A DNA stretch of 64,000 bases. Source: Lentisphaeria bacterium UBA4640 (GTDB lineage Bacteria > Verrucomicrobiota > Lentisphaeria > Victivallales > UBA1829). Made by a program: the position numbers and the translations under genes. Under the pieces are notes generated by a model that was not told the DNA's origin, ran no database searches, and worked only from the letters and a program-made list of their open reading frames with translations. The stretch lies in contig DHMO01000042.1 of the NCBI GenBank assembly GCA_002405835.1, positions 1 through 64,000 on the forward strand, given 5' to 3'. Below are positions 33,509 to 42,803 of this stretch, piece after piece (positions within the stretch are counted from its first letter, which is position 1; each line of letters begins with the position of its first letter).

Positions 33509-34573
33509 TCAGAACGGCAGTTCCTGCTGATCATCGGTGATTTTGCGCGCTCCGCGCCGCACTCCGTTCGGATAGAGCGGGGGAGTGAGACCGAACATGC
33601 GCCACGATTTATCCGAAACGATACGTCCCTGCGGCGTGCGCATCATGTATCCTTCCTGAATCAGATATGGTTCATAGACGTCTTCAATGGTATCCGCTTC
33701 TTCGCCGACTGCGACGGAGAGAGAGTTCAGACCGACCGGTCCGCCTTTGAAATTGACCATGATCATCTCAAGAATGCGTTTGTCCATCTCGTCGAGTCCG
33801 CTGTCGTCGATGTCGAGCATAGTGAGCGCGGCCGCGGCGAGTTCCTGCGTGATGTGTCCTTTGCCTTTGACCTGGGCGAAGTCACGGGTCCAGCGGAGGA
33901 GATTGTTTGCGATTCGCGGAGTTCCGCGGCTGCGGCGTGCGATTTCAAACGCGCCTTCCGGGTCGATTTTGACTTTGAGAATTCCGGCGGACCGGAGAAC
34001 AATGTCGCGCAGTTCCTCCGGACTGTAGTAGTCGAGACGGAGGGAGAGTTCGAAGCGGGAGCGCAGCGGAGCCGAGAGAAGCCCCTGGCGCGTGGTTGCG
34101 CCGATGAGCGTGAATTCGGGAATGGTCAGCCGCACGGAGCGCGCACCGGGTCCCTGGTCGATCATGATGTCGATGAAGAAATCCTCCATGGCGCTGTAGA
34201 GATACTCTTCGACGGCGGTGTTCAGACGGTGGATTTCGTCGATGAACAGGATGTCGCCTTTTTCGAGCGAAGTGAGCAGTCCCGCGAGATCGCCGGGTTT
34301 TTCGATGACGGGGCCGCTGGAGGTTTTGATGTTCGCGCCTTTTTCATTGGCGATGATGTAGGCGAGCGTGGTCTTGCCGAGTCCCGGAGGACCGCTGAGG
34401 AGGAGATGTCCGAGCGGTTCGGAGCGGTTTTTCGCCGCGGCGACGTAGATTTCCAGACGGTCCTTCGTCTTGGTCTGTCCGGGAAAAGAGCTGAAGTTCT
34501 GCGGGCGCAGAGTGGTTTCCGCCTCTGCATCCTTCTTATTTAACGTGGAAGTTATGAATCTTTCGTTTTCCAT
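33509..34573 (-). CDS. ruvB: Holliday junction branch migration helicase RuvB
   Basis: The 354-residue motor ATPase drives branch migration with RuvA. Walker A GPPGLGKTTLA is near 62-72, Walker B ILFIDEIHRL near 109-118, sensor and arginine-finger region GATTRQGLLSAPLRSRF near 158-174, and a C-terminal winged helix (YMMRTPQGRIV). ruvA and ruvC are not in the window. It is divergent from transketolase. Confidence 0.95.
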   Translation of the reverse strand: MENERFITSTLNKKDAEAETTLRPQNFSSFPGQTKTKDRLEIYVAAAKNRSEPLGHLLLSGPPGLGKTTLAYIIANEKGANIKTSSGPVIEKPGDLAGLLTSLEKGDILFIDEIHRLNTAVEEYLYSAMEDFFIDIMIDQGPGARSVRLTIPEFTLIGATTRQGLLSAPLRSRFELSLRLDYYSPEELRDIVLRSAGILKVKIDPEGAFEIARRSRGTPRIANNLLRWTRDFAQVKGKGHITQELAAAALTMLDIDDSGLDEMDKRILEMIMVNFKGGPVGLNSLSVAVGEEADTIEDVYEPYLIQEGYMMRTPQGRIVSDKSWRMFGLTPPLYPNGVRRGARKITDDQQELPF

Positions 34574-34667
34574 GACTTTAAATCCTGCTTTCCTGATGTA
34601 TATTACAAGTGAGAGTATACTTTAACTTTTCAAAAAAGCAAACGGAAAAACAATTAAAGGAGCGAAA

Positions 34668-36659
34668 ATGTCGGATTTGAAATCTCTGAAGCTCGCGGCG
34701 GACACGGTCCGCCTGCTTTCTGCGGACGGCGTGCAGAAGGCAAAATCGGGTCACCCGGGCATGCCGATGGGAACGGCGGACATCGCCTTCACCCTCTGGT
34801 ATAAATTCCTCAAACACAACCCCAAGAACCCGAACTGGCTCGGACGTGACCGCTTTGTCCTTTCCGCCGGACACGGTTCTATGCTCATCTACAGCCTGCT
34901 TCATCTCTTCGGCTACGGGCTGACCATGGATGATCTCAAGAACTTCCGCCAGTGGGACAGCCTTACCCCGGGACATCCGGAATACGGGCACACCAAAGGC
35001 GTCGAAGTCACGACCGGACCGCTCGGAACCGGTTTCGCTTCCGCCGTCGGAATGGCCGCGGCCGCCAAGCACTTCGCCGCAGTGACCGGACTTGACAAGA
35101 CGGGACTTCTTGACCGCAAAGTCTACATCGTCGCCGGGGACGGCTGCATGATGGAAGGCATCTCGCACGAAGCAGCTTCCTTCGCCGGACACCTCAAGCT
35201 CGACAATCTCGTCCTTTTCTATGACGACAACAGTATCAGCATCGAAGGGTCCACCGGAATCGCCTTTACTGAAAATGTCGCCAAACGCTTTGAAGCCTAC
35301 GGCTGGCGCACGCTCAAAATCGAAAACGCCAACGATACGGAACAGGTTCTCAAGGGCATCGAAGCCGCGCAGGTTTCCGACGGCCGGCCGACGTTTGTCG
35401 ACTGCCGCACGGTGATCGGTTTCGGTTCTCCCTCGAAGGCCGGTTCCTGCAAATCCCACGGCGAGCCGCTCGGCACGGATGATCTCGCCGGAGCCAAAGC
35501 CGCTCTCGGTTTTCCCCCGGACGCTTTCTACGTTCCTCAGGAAGTCCGCGACATGGTCGGCGCCCGCGTCGCAGAGCTCGAAAAAGAGGCTGCCGCATGG
35601 GATGCCGAATTCCAAAAATTCGTGGAAGCGAACCCGGACAAGGCGCAGCTCATCTCCGACATGCTCTCTCTGAAGGTTCCCGAAAACCTGCTGGAGCAGC
35701 TTCTTGCAGTTGCCCCGGTTGACAAGCCGGTTGCCACGCGCGCATCGAGCGGCGCAATCCTTCAGAAGGTTGCGGAACAGGTTCCCGCCCTCTTCGGCGG
35801 AGCGGCCGACCTCGCGCCTTCGACGAAAACCGACATCAAGAACGGCGGCGACTTCGCCCCCGAAAATTATGCCGGACGCAACATCCACTTCGGCGTCCGC
35901 GAACTTGCAATGAGCGTCATCGGAAACGGCATGGCGGTCTATGGCGGTCACATTCCGTATACATCGACCTTCTTCGTCTTCTCCGACTTCATGAAGCCGG
36001 GCATCCGCCTTGCCGCTCTCCAGAAGATCCGCTCCATCTACGTCTTCACGCACGATTCCTTCTATGTCGGCGAAGACGGTCCGACGCATGAACCGATCGA
36101 GCAGCTTGCCATGCTCCGCACGATTCCGGGCATGACGGTCATCCGTCCGGCGGAAGCGCATGAAGTTGCGCACGCCTGGGCTTATGCGGCGAACAGCAAG
36201 ACTCCGGTTGCGCTGATTCTGACCCGTCAGGATCTCGCCCCGTACGATGCGGAGACCGCCGCGAAGGTTGATGTCACGAAGGGCGCCTATGTGGTTTCGG
36301 AAGATGCCGCGTATGACACGATTCTGATCGCGACCGGATCGGAAGTCAACACCGCGCTCGGCGCCGCGCACATCCTGCGGGAAAGCGGACGCCGCATCCG
36401 TGTTGTTTCGATGCCTTCCCGCGAGCTCTTCCTCGCCCAGAGCGCGGAATACCGCGAAAGCGTCATTCCGTCCGCCTGTGAGAAACGTGTGACGATTGAA
36501 GCCGCCAGCACGTTCGGCTGGGAGAAATTTGCCGGCGACAAAGGACTCTGCATCGGTCTTGATCACTTCGGCGCCTCCGCTCCGTACAAGGTTCTTGCGG
36601 AGAAGTTCGGTTTCACACCGGAAGCCGTTGCAAAGAAGATTGCGGAATTCTTCGCATAA
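34668..36659 (+). CDS. tkt: transketolase
   Basis: A 663-residue thiamine-diphosphate enzyme of the non-oxidative pentose phosphate pathway, full length. The cofactor-binding GDGCMMEGISHEA with the metal-binding NSI (DDNSISIEG) is in the first third; GVRELAMSVIGNGMAVYGG starts the pyrimidine-binding domain with its catalytic Glu; a C-terminal transketolase domain ends the chain. AAAGGAG lies six bases before the ATG. A strong terminator follows. Confidence 0.95.
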   Translation: MSDLKSLKLAADTVRLLSADGVQKAKSGHPGMPMGTADIAFTLWYKFLKHNPKNPNWLGRDRFVLSAGHGSMLIYSLLHLFGYGLTMDDLKNFRQWDSLTPGHPEYGHTKGVEVTTGPLGTGFASAVGMAAAAKHFAAVTGLDKTGLLDRKVYIVAGDGCMMEGISHEAASFAGHLKLDNLVLFYDDNSISIEGSTGIAFTENVAKRFEAYGWRTLKIENANDTEQVLKGIEAAQVSDGRPTFVDCRTVIGFGSPSKAGSCKSHGEPLGTDDLAGAKAALGFPPDAFYVPQEVRDMVGARVAELEKEAAAWDAEFQKFVEANPDKAQLISDMLSLKVPENLLEQLLAVAPVDKPVATRASSGAILQKVAEQVPALFGGAADLAPSTKTDIKNGGDFAPENYAGRNIHFGVRELAMSVIGNGMAVYGGHIPYTSTFFVFSDFMKPGIRLAALQKIRSIYVFTHDSFYVGEDGPTHEPIEQLAMLRTIPGMTVIRPAEAHEVAHAWAYAANSKTPVALILTRQDLAPYDAETAAKVDVTKGAYVVSEDAAYDTILIATGSEVNTALGAAHILRESGRRIRVVSMPSRELFLAQSAEYRESVIPSACEKRVTIEAASTFGWEKFAGDKGLCIGLDHFGASAPYKVLAEKFGFTPEAVAKKIAEFFA

Positions 36660-36682
36660 TCCGGCTTGACGGAACTGTAAAA

Positions 36683-36726
36683 AACGCGTTTCCCTGTGCA
36701 CAAATGCCGGGAAACGCGTTTTTTTT
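36683..36726 (+). terminator. intrinsic terminator of tkt
   Basis: AACGCGTTTCCC (36683-36694) pairs with GGGAAACGCGTT (36709-36720), followed by an uninterrupted T run. Confidence 0.9.
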
Positions 36727-36759
36727 CAACTTTTTTCGGTTTTTTTTCATTTTACCCCC

Positions 36760-36788
36760 TTCACAAAATCGCGTTTATGGTGCATAAT
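36760..36788 (+). promoter_or_regulatory. promoter and leader of the cold-shock gene
   Basis: TTCACA (36760-36765), 17 bases, CATAAT (36783-36788). The transcript leader is about 75 bases before AAGGAG and the ATG at 36872, fairly long, as is common for cold-shock genes. Confidence 0.45.
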
Positions 36789-36871
36789 ATATAAGGCGAC
36801 ACGCCGGAGCATGAAAAAGCCCGTTCCGGAGGAGTGCCGCGTTAAACATTTCAAGGAGAGGTCTTTTCAGA

Positions 36872-37081
36872 ATGGACAAGGAAAAAGGTAAAGTCAAGTG
36901 GTTTAACAATGCCAAAGGATTCGGTTTCATCGAGCGTGAAGCGGGCGGCGATATTTTCGTTCACTACAGCTCCATCAAGGTCGACGGCTACCGGACTCTG
37001 AAGGAAGGACAGCAGGTCGAGTTCATCGTCTCTCAGGGAGACAAAGGTCTCCAGGCGGACGAAGTCGTCGCCCTGTCGTGA
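36872..37081 (+). CDS. cold-shock protein
   Basis: A 69-residue single cold-shock domain that binds single-stranded RNA and DNA. RNP1 (KGFGFIE) is at about 15-21 and RNP2 (IFVHYSSI) at about 28-35, with canonical GKVKWFNNAK at the start. Tyr follows the RNP2 His where Phe or Tyr is usual. AAGGAGAGG precedes the ATG. Its stop abuts the stop of the convergent MFS gene with no gap. Confidence 0.93.
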   Translation: MDKEKGKVKWFNNAKGFGFIEREAGGDIFVHYSSIKVDGYRTLKEGQQVEFIVSQGDKGLQADEVVALS

Positions 37082-38251
37082 TCACTTCCGGTGTTTCGCC
37101 TGAAACACCGCGCAGAACAGAAGGGCGGCGGAGGAAACAATGCCGCCTGCGCATCCGATCCATGCAAGGGAAAGATGCGTGCTCACCATTCCCCCGAACA
37201 GACTTCCCGTCGCAATGCCGAAATTGAAGATCCCGGAGAAGATTGACATTGCCACGGCCGTTCCGTTTTCCGGTGTGCTCCGGATCACTTCCGCCTGGCA
37301 GGTGACATTGAATGCCGTTCCGGCAATTCCCCACACCGCACACAGCGCAAGAAGCATCCACAGGTGAGCTGCAGCGGGATAAAGCAGAAAGAGCGCTGCA
37401 GCAGTGAAGACCAGTGTCAGCAGCAGAAATGCGCGCGGCATCCGGTCGTAAAAACGGGAAAACAGCCAGCTTCCGGCGATTCCGGCACCTCCGAACAGCA
37501 CCAGTATCCAGGTGATGAGCCCGTCGGGCTGATGTGCAATCTGTTTGAGAAACGGTTCTATGTAGCTGTATGCTGTGTAATACGCTGTCGCAAAGAGCGC
37601 GGAGAGCACGTAAATCCCGATGAGAAACGGGTTGTGCAGGAGCGCGGGCAGGTCGCGGACCGAGAACGAACCGCTGCCCGGAATCTTCGGTGCGGCAAAC
37701 TGCAGATAGAGCAGAATTGCAAATGCAATGATTCCGACGCTCAGGAAAGTCATTCTCCAGCCGATCTGAAGTCCCACAAGCCGTCCGACGGGGAGCCCGA
37801 CGATGATTGCAATCGAACTTCCAGTCACAATCATTCCGAGTGCGAGCGAACGGAATTTTTCCGGAACGAACCGCACCGCCATCGGCGAGGCGATTGACCA
37901 GAAGACAGAGTGAGCGCACGCGACGCCGATTCGCGACGCCATCAGCATCCAGTAGTTTCCCGAGAAGGCGGAGAGCAGCTGACATCCGCCGAACAGCGCG
38001 AGCGTGCCGATCAGCAGACGTTTCATTTCCATCCGGCAGACGAGGAGCATCAGGGGAAGAGAGAGCAGCATGACCACCCACGCGTAGACGGAAATCAGCA
38101 TTCCCGCCCGCGCTTCCGTAATCCTGAAATCCTCCGCAATATCCGTCAGCAACCCGATCGGCATGAATTCCGATGTGTTCAGAATGAATGTGGATGCCGT
38201 CATTCCGAGCAGCGGGAGCCATTCTTGGATAGACAGCCTGTCTTCAGGCAT
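37082..38251 (-). CDS. MFS transporter (sugar-efflux/SotB-like)
   Basis: A 389-residue twelve-helix major facilitator. TSEFMPIGLLTDIAEDFRITEARAGMLI at the N-terminus and RIGVACAHSVFWSI in helix 4 are typical of the SotB/arabinose efflux branch. The substrate is unknown. GAAGGTG lies five bases before the ATG. Its start overlaps the end of the next MFS gene by eight bases, so the two are likely co-expressed. Confidence 0.87.
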   Translation of the reverse strand: MPEDRLSIQEWLPLLGMTASTFILNTSEFMPIGLLTDIAEDFRITEARAGMLISVYAWVVMLLSLPLMLLVCRMEMKRLLIGTLALFGGCQLLSAFSGNYWMLMASRIGVACAHSVFWSIASPMAVRFVPEKFRSLALGMIVTGSSIAIIVGLPVGRLVGLQIGWRMTFLSVGIIAFAILLYLQFAAPKIPGSGSFSVRDLPALLHNPFLIGIYVLSALFATAYYTAYSYIEPFLKQIAHQPDGLITWILVLFGGAGIAGSWLFSRFYDRMPRAFLLLTLVFTAAALFLLYPAAAHLWMLLALCAVWGIAGTAFNVTCQAEVIRSTPENGTAVAMSIFSGIFNFGIATGSLFGGMVSTHLSLAWIGCAGGIVSSAALLFCAVFQAKHRK

Positions 38252-39422
38252 TCTGCACCTTCTGCTTCATGAGAGTGTTCAGTCTTTCAATAATCAGAGT
38301 CATGAGAATCAGAAAGAAGAGGATGAACCAGGGAAAAATGTGCGTTCCGGTCCGTTCCGCCAGAATTCCGAAGAGCGGCGGCATGGTTGTGGAGCCGACA
38401 TACGCGCTCGCCATTTGAATTCCGATGATCGCCTGCGAGTTCTGTTCTCCGAAGTTCGAAGGCGTCTGGTGGATGATTGCCGGATAGATCGGCGCGCATC
38501 CGGTTCCGAGCAGAAGGAGTCCGGCGAGCGGAACAAGGCTGAATTTGACCGGAAGCAGGAGCAGCAGAAGCCCGATGAGGAGCAGGATGGAGCCGTATCT
38601 GATCATATTCCGGTCGCCGATTCGGGGCGAAATGAAACCGCTGATGAGACGTCCCGCCATGATGCCGAAGAAGAAGAGCGCGCCCCATTTTGCCGCTTCC
38701 GCTGGAGAAAATCCGCGCGCAAGGGCGAGGTAGGAGCAGGACCAGACGATTGCAACGGATTCGAGCGAACAGTAGCAGCAGAATGCGGCAAGAATGTGTT
38801 TAACGCCCGGAATCCGCAGAGAGTCGGTCAGCTTGAGCGGAGCCGCGCTCTCCGGGGAGGCCGCATCTTCGCTGTTTCTCTTTTTCCAAAGCGGAAGACT
38901 GAGGAAAAGACAGAGCGTGAGAACAATCTGAATGATGGAGACCGTGCGGTATCCGCTCTGCCAGCCGAGATTGCGCTGAAGGCAGACGCTCATGATGTAC
39001 GGACTGATCGTCACGCCGACTCCCCAGAAGCAGTGGAGCCAGTTCATGTGTCTGGAGGAGTAGTGCAGGGCGACATAGTTGTTGAGCGCCGCATCGACAG
39101 CGCCCGCGCCGAGTCCGTACGGGATTGCCCAGAGACAGAGCATCCAGAAGGAGCCGGAGATGGAAAATCCGAAGAGTGCGACAGCGGTCAGCAGGACGCT
39201 GAATGCTGTGACTTTCCCTGCGCCGAGCCAGCGCGTCATGCGGTCGGACATGAGGCTTGAGACGACTGTTCCGCATGAGATGATGAATGTAATGATTCCC
39301 GCAAACGAGAGCGGAACATTCAGCGTTTTGTAAAGGACCGGCCATGCCGCCCCGAGCAGAGCGTCGGGAAGTCCCAGGCTGATGAATGCAAGATAGATCA
39401 TTGCAAGAAGCAGCGAAAACAT
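38244..39422 (-). CDS. MFS transporter
   Basis: A 392-residue twelve-helix major facilitator. IYLAFISLGLPDALLGAAWP starts helix 1, and GAGAVDAALNNYVALHY and LHCFWGVGVTISPYIM resemble the fucose/glucose-type MFS branch. The ATG at 39422 follows AAAGGAA; an upstream start at 39485 lacks support. First gene of an MFS pair. Confidence 0.87.
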   Translation of the reverse strand: MFSLLLAMIYLAFISLGLPDALLGAAWPVLYKTLNVPLSFAGIITFIISCGTVVSSLMSDRMTRWLGAGKVTAFSVLLTAVALFGFSISGSFWMLCLWAIPYGLGAGAVDAALNNYVALHYSSRHMNWLHCFWGVGVTISPYIMSVCLQRNLGWQSGYRTVSIIQIVLTLCLFLSLPLWKKRNSEDAASPESAAPLKLTDSLRIPGVKHILAAFCCYCSLESVAIVWSCSYLALARGFSPAEAAKWGALFFFGIMAGRLISGFISPRIGDRNMIRYGSILLLIGLLLLLLPVKFSLVPLAGLLLLGTGCAPIYPAIIHQTPSNFGEQNSQAIIGIQMASAYVGSTTMPPLFGILAERTGTHIFPWFILFFLILMTLIIERLNTLMKQKVQNA

Positions 39423-39495
39423 GAAAAAATTCCTTTCACTTGTTTGGTTTGGAGCAAAATATACTTCCGGAAAGGGAAAAATCAAGGAGAGAAAA

Positions 39496-39864
39496 TCAGG
39501 TTTTTTTCATGCTTTCAGCTGTGTTGCCGGCAAGTTTCAACGCTTTTCCGCCGGCGCAGAGGTCATCCCAGCCGGGAAAGTTCCATTCGAACGGAAAGGC
39601 GGAGCACTGATGCGGTTTCACCGGATTGATCCGGCAGGATTTCGCCGCATCGTCATAGTAAACGCAGCTGCCGTCCGCGGCCTCCATCAGGGAGAGTCCG
39701 CGGCGGTCGGGCGTCAGAACGGTGTGATGATTGATGAAATCCTGCACTTCGATGTGGAGAAAGGCGGCGATCCGTTCGATCTCCGCCTCATTGACACGTA
39801 CCGGTCCCTCCCACTTGCAGCAGGTTCCGCAGCGGAGGCACCGGAAGGAGGAAAGATGCGTCAT
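39496..39864 (-). CDS. YkgJ-family cysteine-cluster protein
   Basis: A 122-residue protein with the CxxCxxCC cluster (CLRCGTCC near 9-16) and later Cys residues (SCVYY, CRINPVKPHQC), the pattern of YkgJ-like putative metal-binding proteins. The function is unknown. It overlaps the lpxD stop by ATGA, as the last gene of the PLD-ompH-lpxD run. Confidence 0.83.
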   Translation of the reverse strand: MTHLSSFRCLRCGTCCKWEGPVRVNEAEIERIAAFLHIEVQDFINHHTVLTPDRRGLSLMEAADGSCVYYDDAAKSCRINPVKPHQCSAFPFEWNFPGWDDLCAGGKALKLAGNTAESMKKT

Positions 39865-40907
39865 TCGCCTTTCGTCTCTTTCAGAGTTTTCAGTTCCGTT
39901 TCGAGCGCTTCGATACGGGCGAGAAGGCGTTTCACCTTGCGCGGGAGCATATGGCGTTCAAAGTATTCCGCATCGGTTTCGGCAGGCAGACCGAACACCG
40001 AGACTCCCGGCGGAACGCTGCGCTGCGCGGCGGAGGCGCCCGCAATGAAACAGCCGTCGCCGAGTGTGATGTGCCCGTTGACTCCGGCCTGGGCGGAGAC
40101 GATTACGCCGCGTCCGATTTCCGCGCTTCCGGCAACGCCGGACTGTCCGATGAGAACCGAGGATTCGCCGAGAATGACGTTGTGTCCAACCTGCACGAGA
40201 TTGTCGATTTTCGCGCCTTTCTTGATCCAGGTTTTGCCGAAACGGGCGCGGTCGACGCAGGAATTCGCGCCGATTTCAACGTCGTTGTCGATCTGCACGA
40301 TTCCGTTCTGGGGAACCTTGATGAGACCGCGGAAGGTCGGGGTGTAACCGAAGCCGTCGGCGCCGATGACGGAGCCCGCATGGATGATGACGCGGTCGCC
40401 GAGGATGCAGCGGTGCATGATGGAGACATTGGCGTTGATGATGCAGTTTTTGCCGACTTTGGCGTAGTGCCCGATATATGCGCCGCCGCCGATGACGGAG
40501 TTGTCACCGATTTCCGCGTGCGCCTGGACAACGGCGTTGGGACCGACGTAGACATTTTCGCCGAGCTTTGCGGTCGGGTCGACGTATGCGCCGGGGCAGA
40601 TGCCCGGTTCGTAATGGATCGGTTCGGGAGCGTATTCGTTGCAGAGACGCGTGAACGCCTTGTCGGGGGCTTCGCAGAAGACGAGCGTGCGGGTGTCGGT
40701 CGGTTCCAGTTTCATGCCGTTTTCGACGAGAACGATTCCTGCTTTAGTCTCATCAAGCTGTTTGCGGTGCTTGATGGAGGCGAGGAAGGAGGCGTCGTCC
40801 GCCGTGGCGAGACGGAGGGAGTTGACGCCGGAAATCATTCGCTGTTCGTCGCCCGCGACGGTTCCGTCGACGAGTTCCGCGATCTGTTTTGCACTGAATG
40901 TTTTCAT
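39861..40907 (-). CDS. lpxD: UDP-3-O-acylglucosamine N-acyltransferase
   Basis: Third enzyme of lipid A synthesis: it adds the amide-linked hydroxyacyl chain. The N-terminal uridine-binding domain (DDASFLASIKHRKQL) is followed by left-handed beta-helix hexapeptide repeats; the catalytic His lies in LVQVGHNVILGE near 238-249. A C-terminal helix (about 320-348) is coiled-coil-like. Length is normal. It follows an OmpH/Skp gene by 12 bases, the common bamA-skp-lpxD order without bamA in view. Confidence 0.94.
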   Translation of the reverse strand: MKTFSAKQIAELVDGTVAGDEQRMISGVNSLRLATADDASFLASIKHRKQLDETKAGIVLVENGMKLEPTDTRTLVFCEAPDKAFTRLCNEYAPEPIHYEPGICPGAYVDPTAKLGENVYVGPNAVVQAHAEIGDNSVIGGGAYIGHYAKVGKNCIINANVSIMHRCILGDRVIIHAGSVIGADGFGYTPTFRGLIKVPQNGIVQIDNDVEIGANSCVDRARFGKTWIKKGAKIDNLVQVGHNVILGESSVLIGQSGVAGSAEIGRGVIVSAQAGVNGHITLGDGCFIAGASAAQRSVPPGVSVFGLPAETDAEYFERHMLPRKVKRLLARIEALETELKTLKETKGE

Positions 40908-40919
40908 GAAAAGCTCCTG

Positions 40920-41489
40920 TTATTTTCCGGCGGGTCTGCCGGTGTTGAGTTCTTTGAGTAGAGTTTCGCTGATTTCGATGGTTTTGCTGCTGTAGATGAC
41001 AACCGGCATTCCGGTGGCGGAGACGGCGGATTTGTCAAGAATGAGCGTGTATCCTGCGAGAGCGGCGTGTTTTTCCGCCGCTTTCCGGATATCGTTCAGG
41101 ATCGCCGCGTGTTCGCGGTCGCGGTCATCGCGGAGCTGTGCGGACTTTTCCCGGTCGTAGGTCGTAAGTTCGCGTTCCTTCGCAACGATTTCACGGTATT
41201 TGTCCTGTGCGGCAAGACGCTTGCTTTCCTGTGCGGCTTCGGTCAGAGTGATGTTCTGCGAAGCATCGCGGAGAGCCGTGAATTCCGACCGGAGTTTTGT
41301 GAGCGATTCCAGGAGTTTCTGCGCATAATCTTTGTAGACATCCGCCTGACGCTTGAGGTTCGCTTCCACAATTTTGGTTTTGTAATACTCCTGCACGACG
41401 CGGTCGAGATCGATAATGGCGATTTTCTGTTCCGCGGCGAACACCGCGGCGGAGAGGGTCAGCAGGGAGACGAGCAGAATTTTTTTCAT
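40920..41489 (-). CDS. OmpH/Skp-family periplasmic chaperone
   Basis: A 189-residue protein with a signal peptide (to about residue 19, AVFAAEQ) and a long helical coiled-coil arm rich in Lys, Arg and Glu from 35 to 150. Skp-like trimers carry unfolded outer-membrane proteins across the periplasm. The short C-terminal body (YTLILDKSAV, VVIYSS) fits the family. It sits directly before lpxD. Confidence 0.9.
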   Translation of the reverse strand: MKKILLVSLLTLSAAVFAAEQKIAIIDLDRVVQEYYKTKIVEANLKRQADVYKDYAQKLLESLTKLRSEFTALRDASQNITLTEAAQESKRLAAQDKYREIVAKERELTTYDREKSAQLRDDRDREHAAILNDIRKAAEKHAALAGYTLILDKSAVSATGMPVVIYSSKTIEISETLLKELNTGRPAGK

Positions 41490-41505
41490 TTGGAGGATTC
41501 CTTTC

Positions 41506-42744
41506 TCAGAGATAGCCTTTTGTTCCGCGCCAGCAGCGGCGGAATTCGCGGTTGAATTCGCGGGCGATCTCCTTGTTTTTTATGATGAGAATGTTTTCAT
41601 CGTTGCTGCGTTCGGCGTTCCTGGAGAAGTTGTAGCTCCCGGTGATCACCGTTTCGTCGTCGATGATAATGACTTTATGATGCATTTTCCCCGAACGGTT
41701 CGGGGCGAGGCGGACCGCGACGCCGTTGCGTCCGAGGAATTTGTTCTGGCTGTATTTCCCGTGAGCCTGTCCGTTGTCGAACAGACAGCGGACGGAAACG
41801 CCGCGTTTTGCGAGAGATGTGAGTTCTTTTGCAACTTCCGGCGCGGTGAAGGAGAACGCCATTATGCGGACGCTGTGTTTCGCCTTCGCGAGCTCTTCGA
41901 GGAGCCGCTTCTGCACGCCGTCCGAGGGGGAAAACATGACTTCGACGGGCAAGGTTCCGCCGATGACGACTTTGCCGCCGTTTGTTTTGCGCTTGGCTTT
42001 CGGACCGAATTTGCCGGAGAAATATTCTTCAAACTTTGTCTGATAGCATGCGGCGAGCTGCGGGGATTCGAGAATCAGCGCATTGTTGTCGTTCTTGCGC
42101 GAGCCGTTGATGGTGAAGTTGAAGGAACCTGTCCAGACATACTTCGCATCGACAACGACGAACTTGTTGTGCATGATTGCGGGGCGGTTGTCCGGTACGA
42201 CGGGGATTTTCGCATCTTTGAGCCGGTTTACAGCCTGGAGCTTGAAGTTGTCGGTATCGGTGACGACGCGGACGGCAACGCCGCGTTTTTCCGCATCGGT
42301 GAGTGCGCGCGCCACATCGAAGAGATCAAGGTCGTAGATGCAGATGTCAACGGAGCTTTGCGCGGAGTCGATGAGTTTGCAGAGACCTTCGCGGATATGC
42401 GGGGAGGGCGCAAAATAGAGTTTGACCGGAGTTGAGTTCGGGACCGGCACAACGGCGGTGTCGTCGTAACGCGAGGAATCGGGAGCGACTTTCGCGATGA
42501 CATTGTTGCGTGTGCGGAGGGTGAACGTATGAACCGGTTCGAGAGCATCCGGGATCCGTTCTTCGGGGACATAGGAGAACCCGATTCCCGCCGCGCCGAG
42601 CAGGAGTATTGCCGCAAGCATGTATCCGCGCAGGTGTTTCGCCGCAGTCCGTATCGCCTTGCCTTTTACTTTTCCGGCCGCGTGTCTGACCGCCTGATCG
42701 GCAATTTTTTTCGGTATTTTATTCTTTCCAGTGCTTCTGCCCAT
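41506..42744 (-). CDS. phospholipase D-like protein with two HKD motifs
   Basis: A 412-residue protein with an N-terminal membrane helix near 40-56 after a basic head. Two HKD motifs are complete: H192-K194-D199 (HNKFVVVD) and H355-K357-D362 (HHKVIIID). The family includes cardiolipin synthases and nucleases; the single helix and spacing fit a membrane-anchored phosphodiesterase, but the substrate is not certain. It lies 16 bases upstream of ompH. Confidence 0.85.
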   Translation of the reverse strand: MGRSTGKNKIPKKIADQAVRHAAGKVKGKAIRTAAKHLRGYMLAAILLLGAAGIGFSYVPEERIPDALEPVHTFTLRTRNNVIAKVAPDSSRYDDTAVVPVPNSTPVKLYFAPSPHIREGLCKLIDSAQSSVDICIYDLDLFDVARALTDAEKRGVAVRVVTDTDNFKLQAVNRLKDAKIPVVPDNRPAIMHNKFVVVDAKYVWTGSFNFTINGSRKNDNNALILESPQLAACYQTKFEEYFSGKFGPKAKRKTNGGKVVIGGTLPVEVMFSPSDGVQKRLLEELAKAKHSVRIMAFSFTAPEVAKELTSLAKRGVSVRCLFDNGQAHGKYSQNKFLGRNGVAVRLAPNRSGKMHHKVIIIDDETVITGSYNFSRNAERSNDENILIIKNKEIAREFNREFRRCWRGTKGYL

Positions 42745-42803
42745 TTTTTACCTCGTTATCTCGGAAATATATCGGTGCAACGGCGAAAAGTCAAGTGCTT
42801 TTT

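Noticed and set aside
34578..36701. 707-residue open frame antisense to transketolase
   Set aside because: It mirrors tkt over its full length, its translation is low-complexity and rich in Arg and Gly, and there is no family resemblance. GC-biased third positions of tkt leave the opposite frame open.
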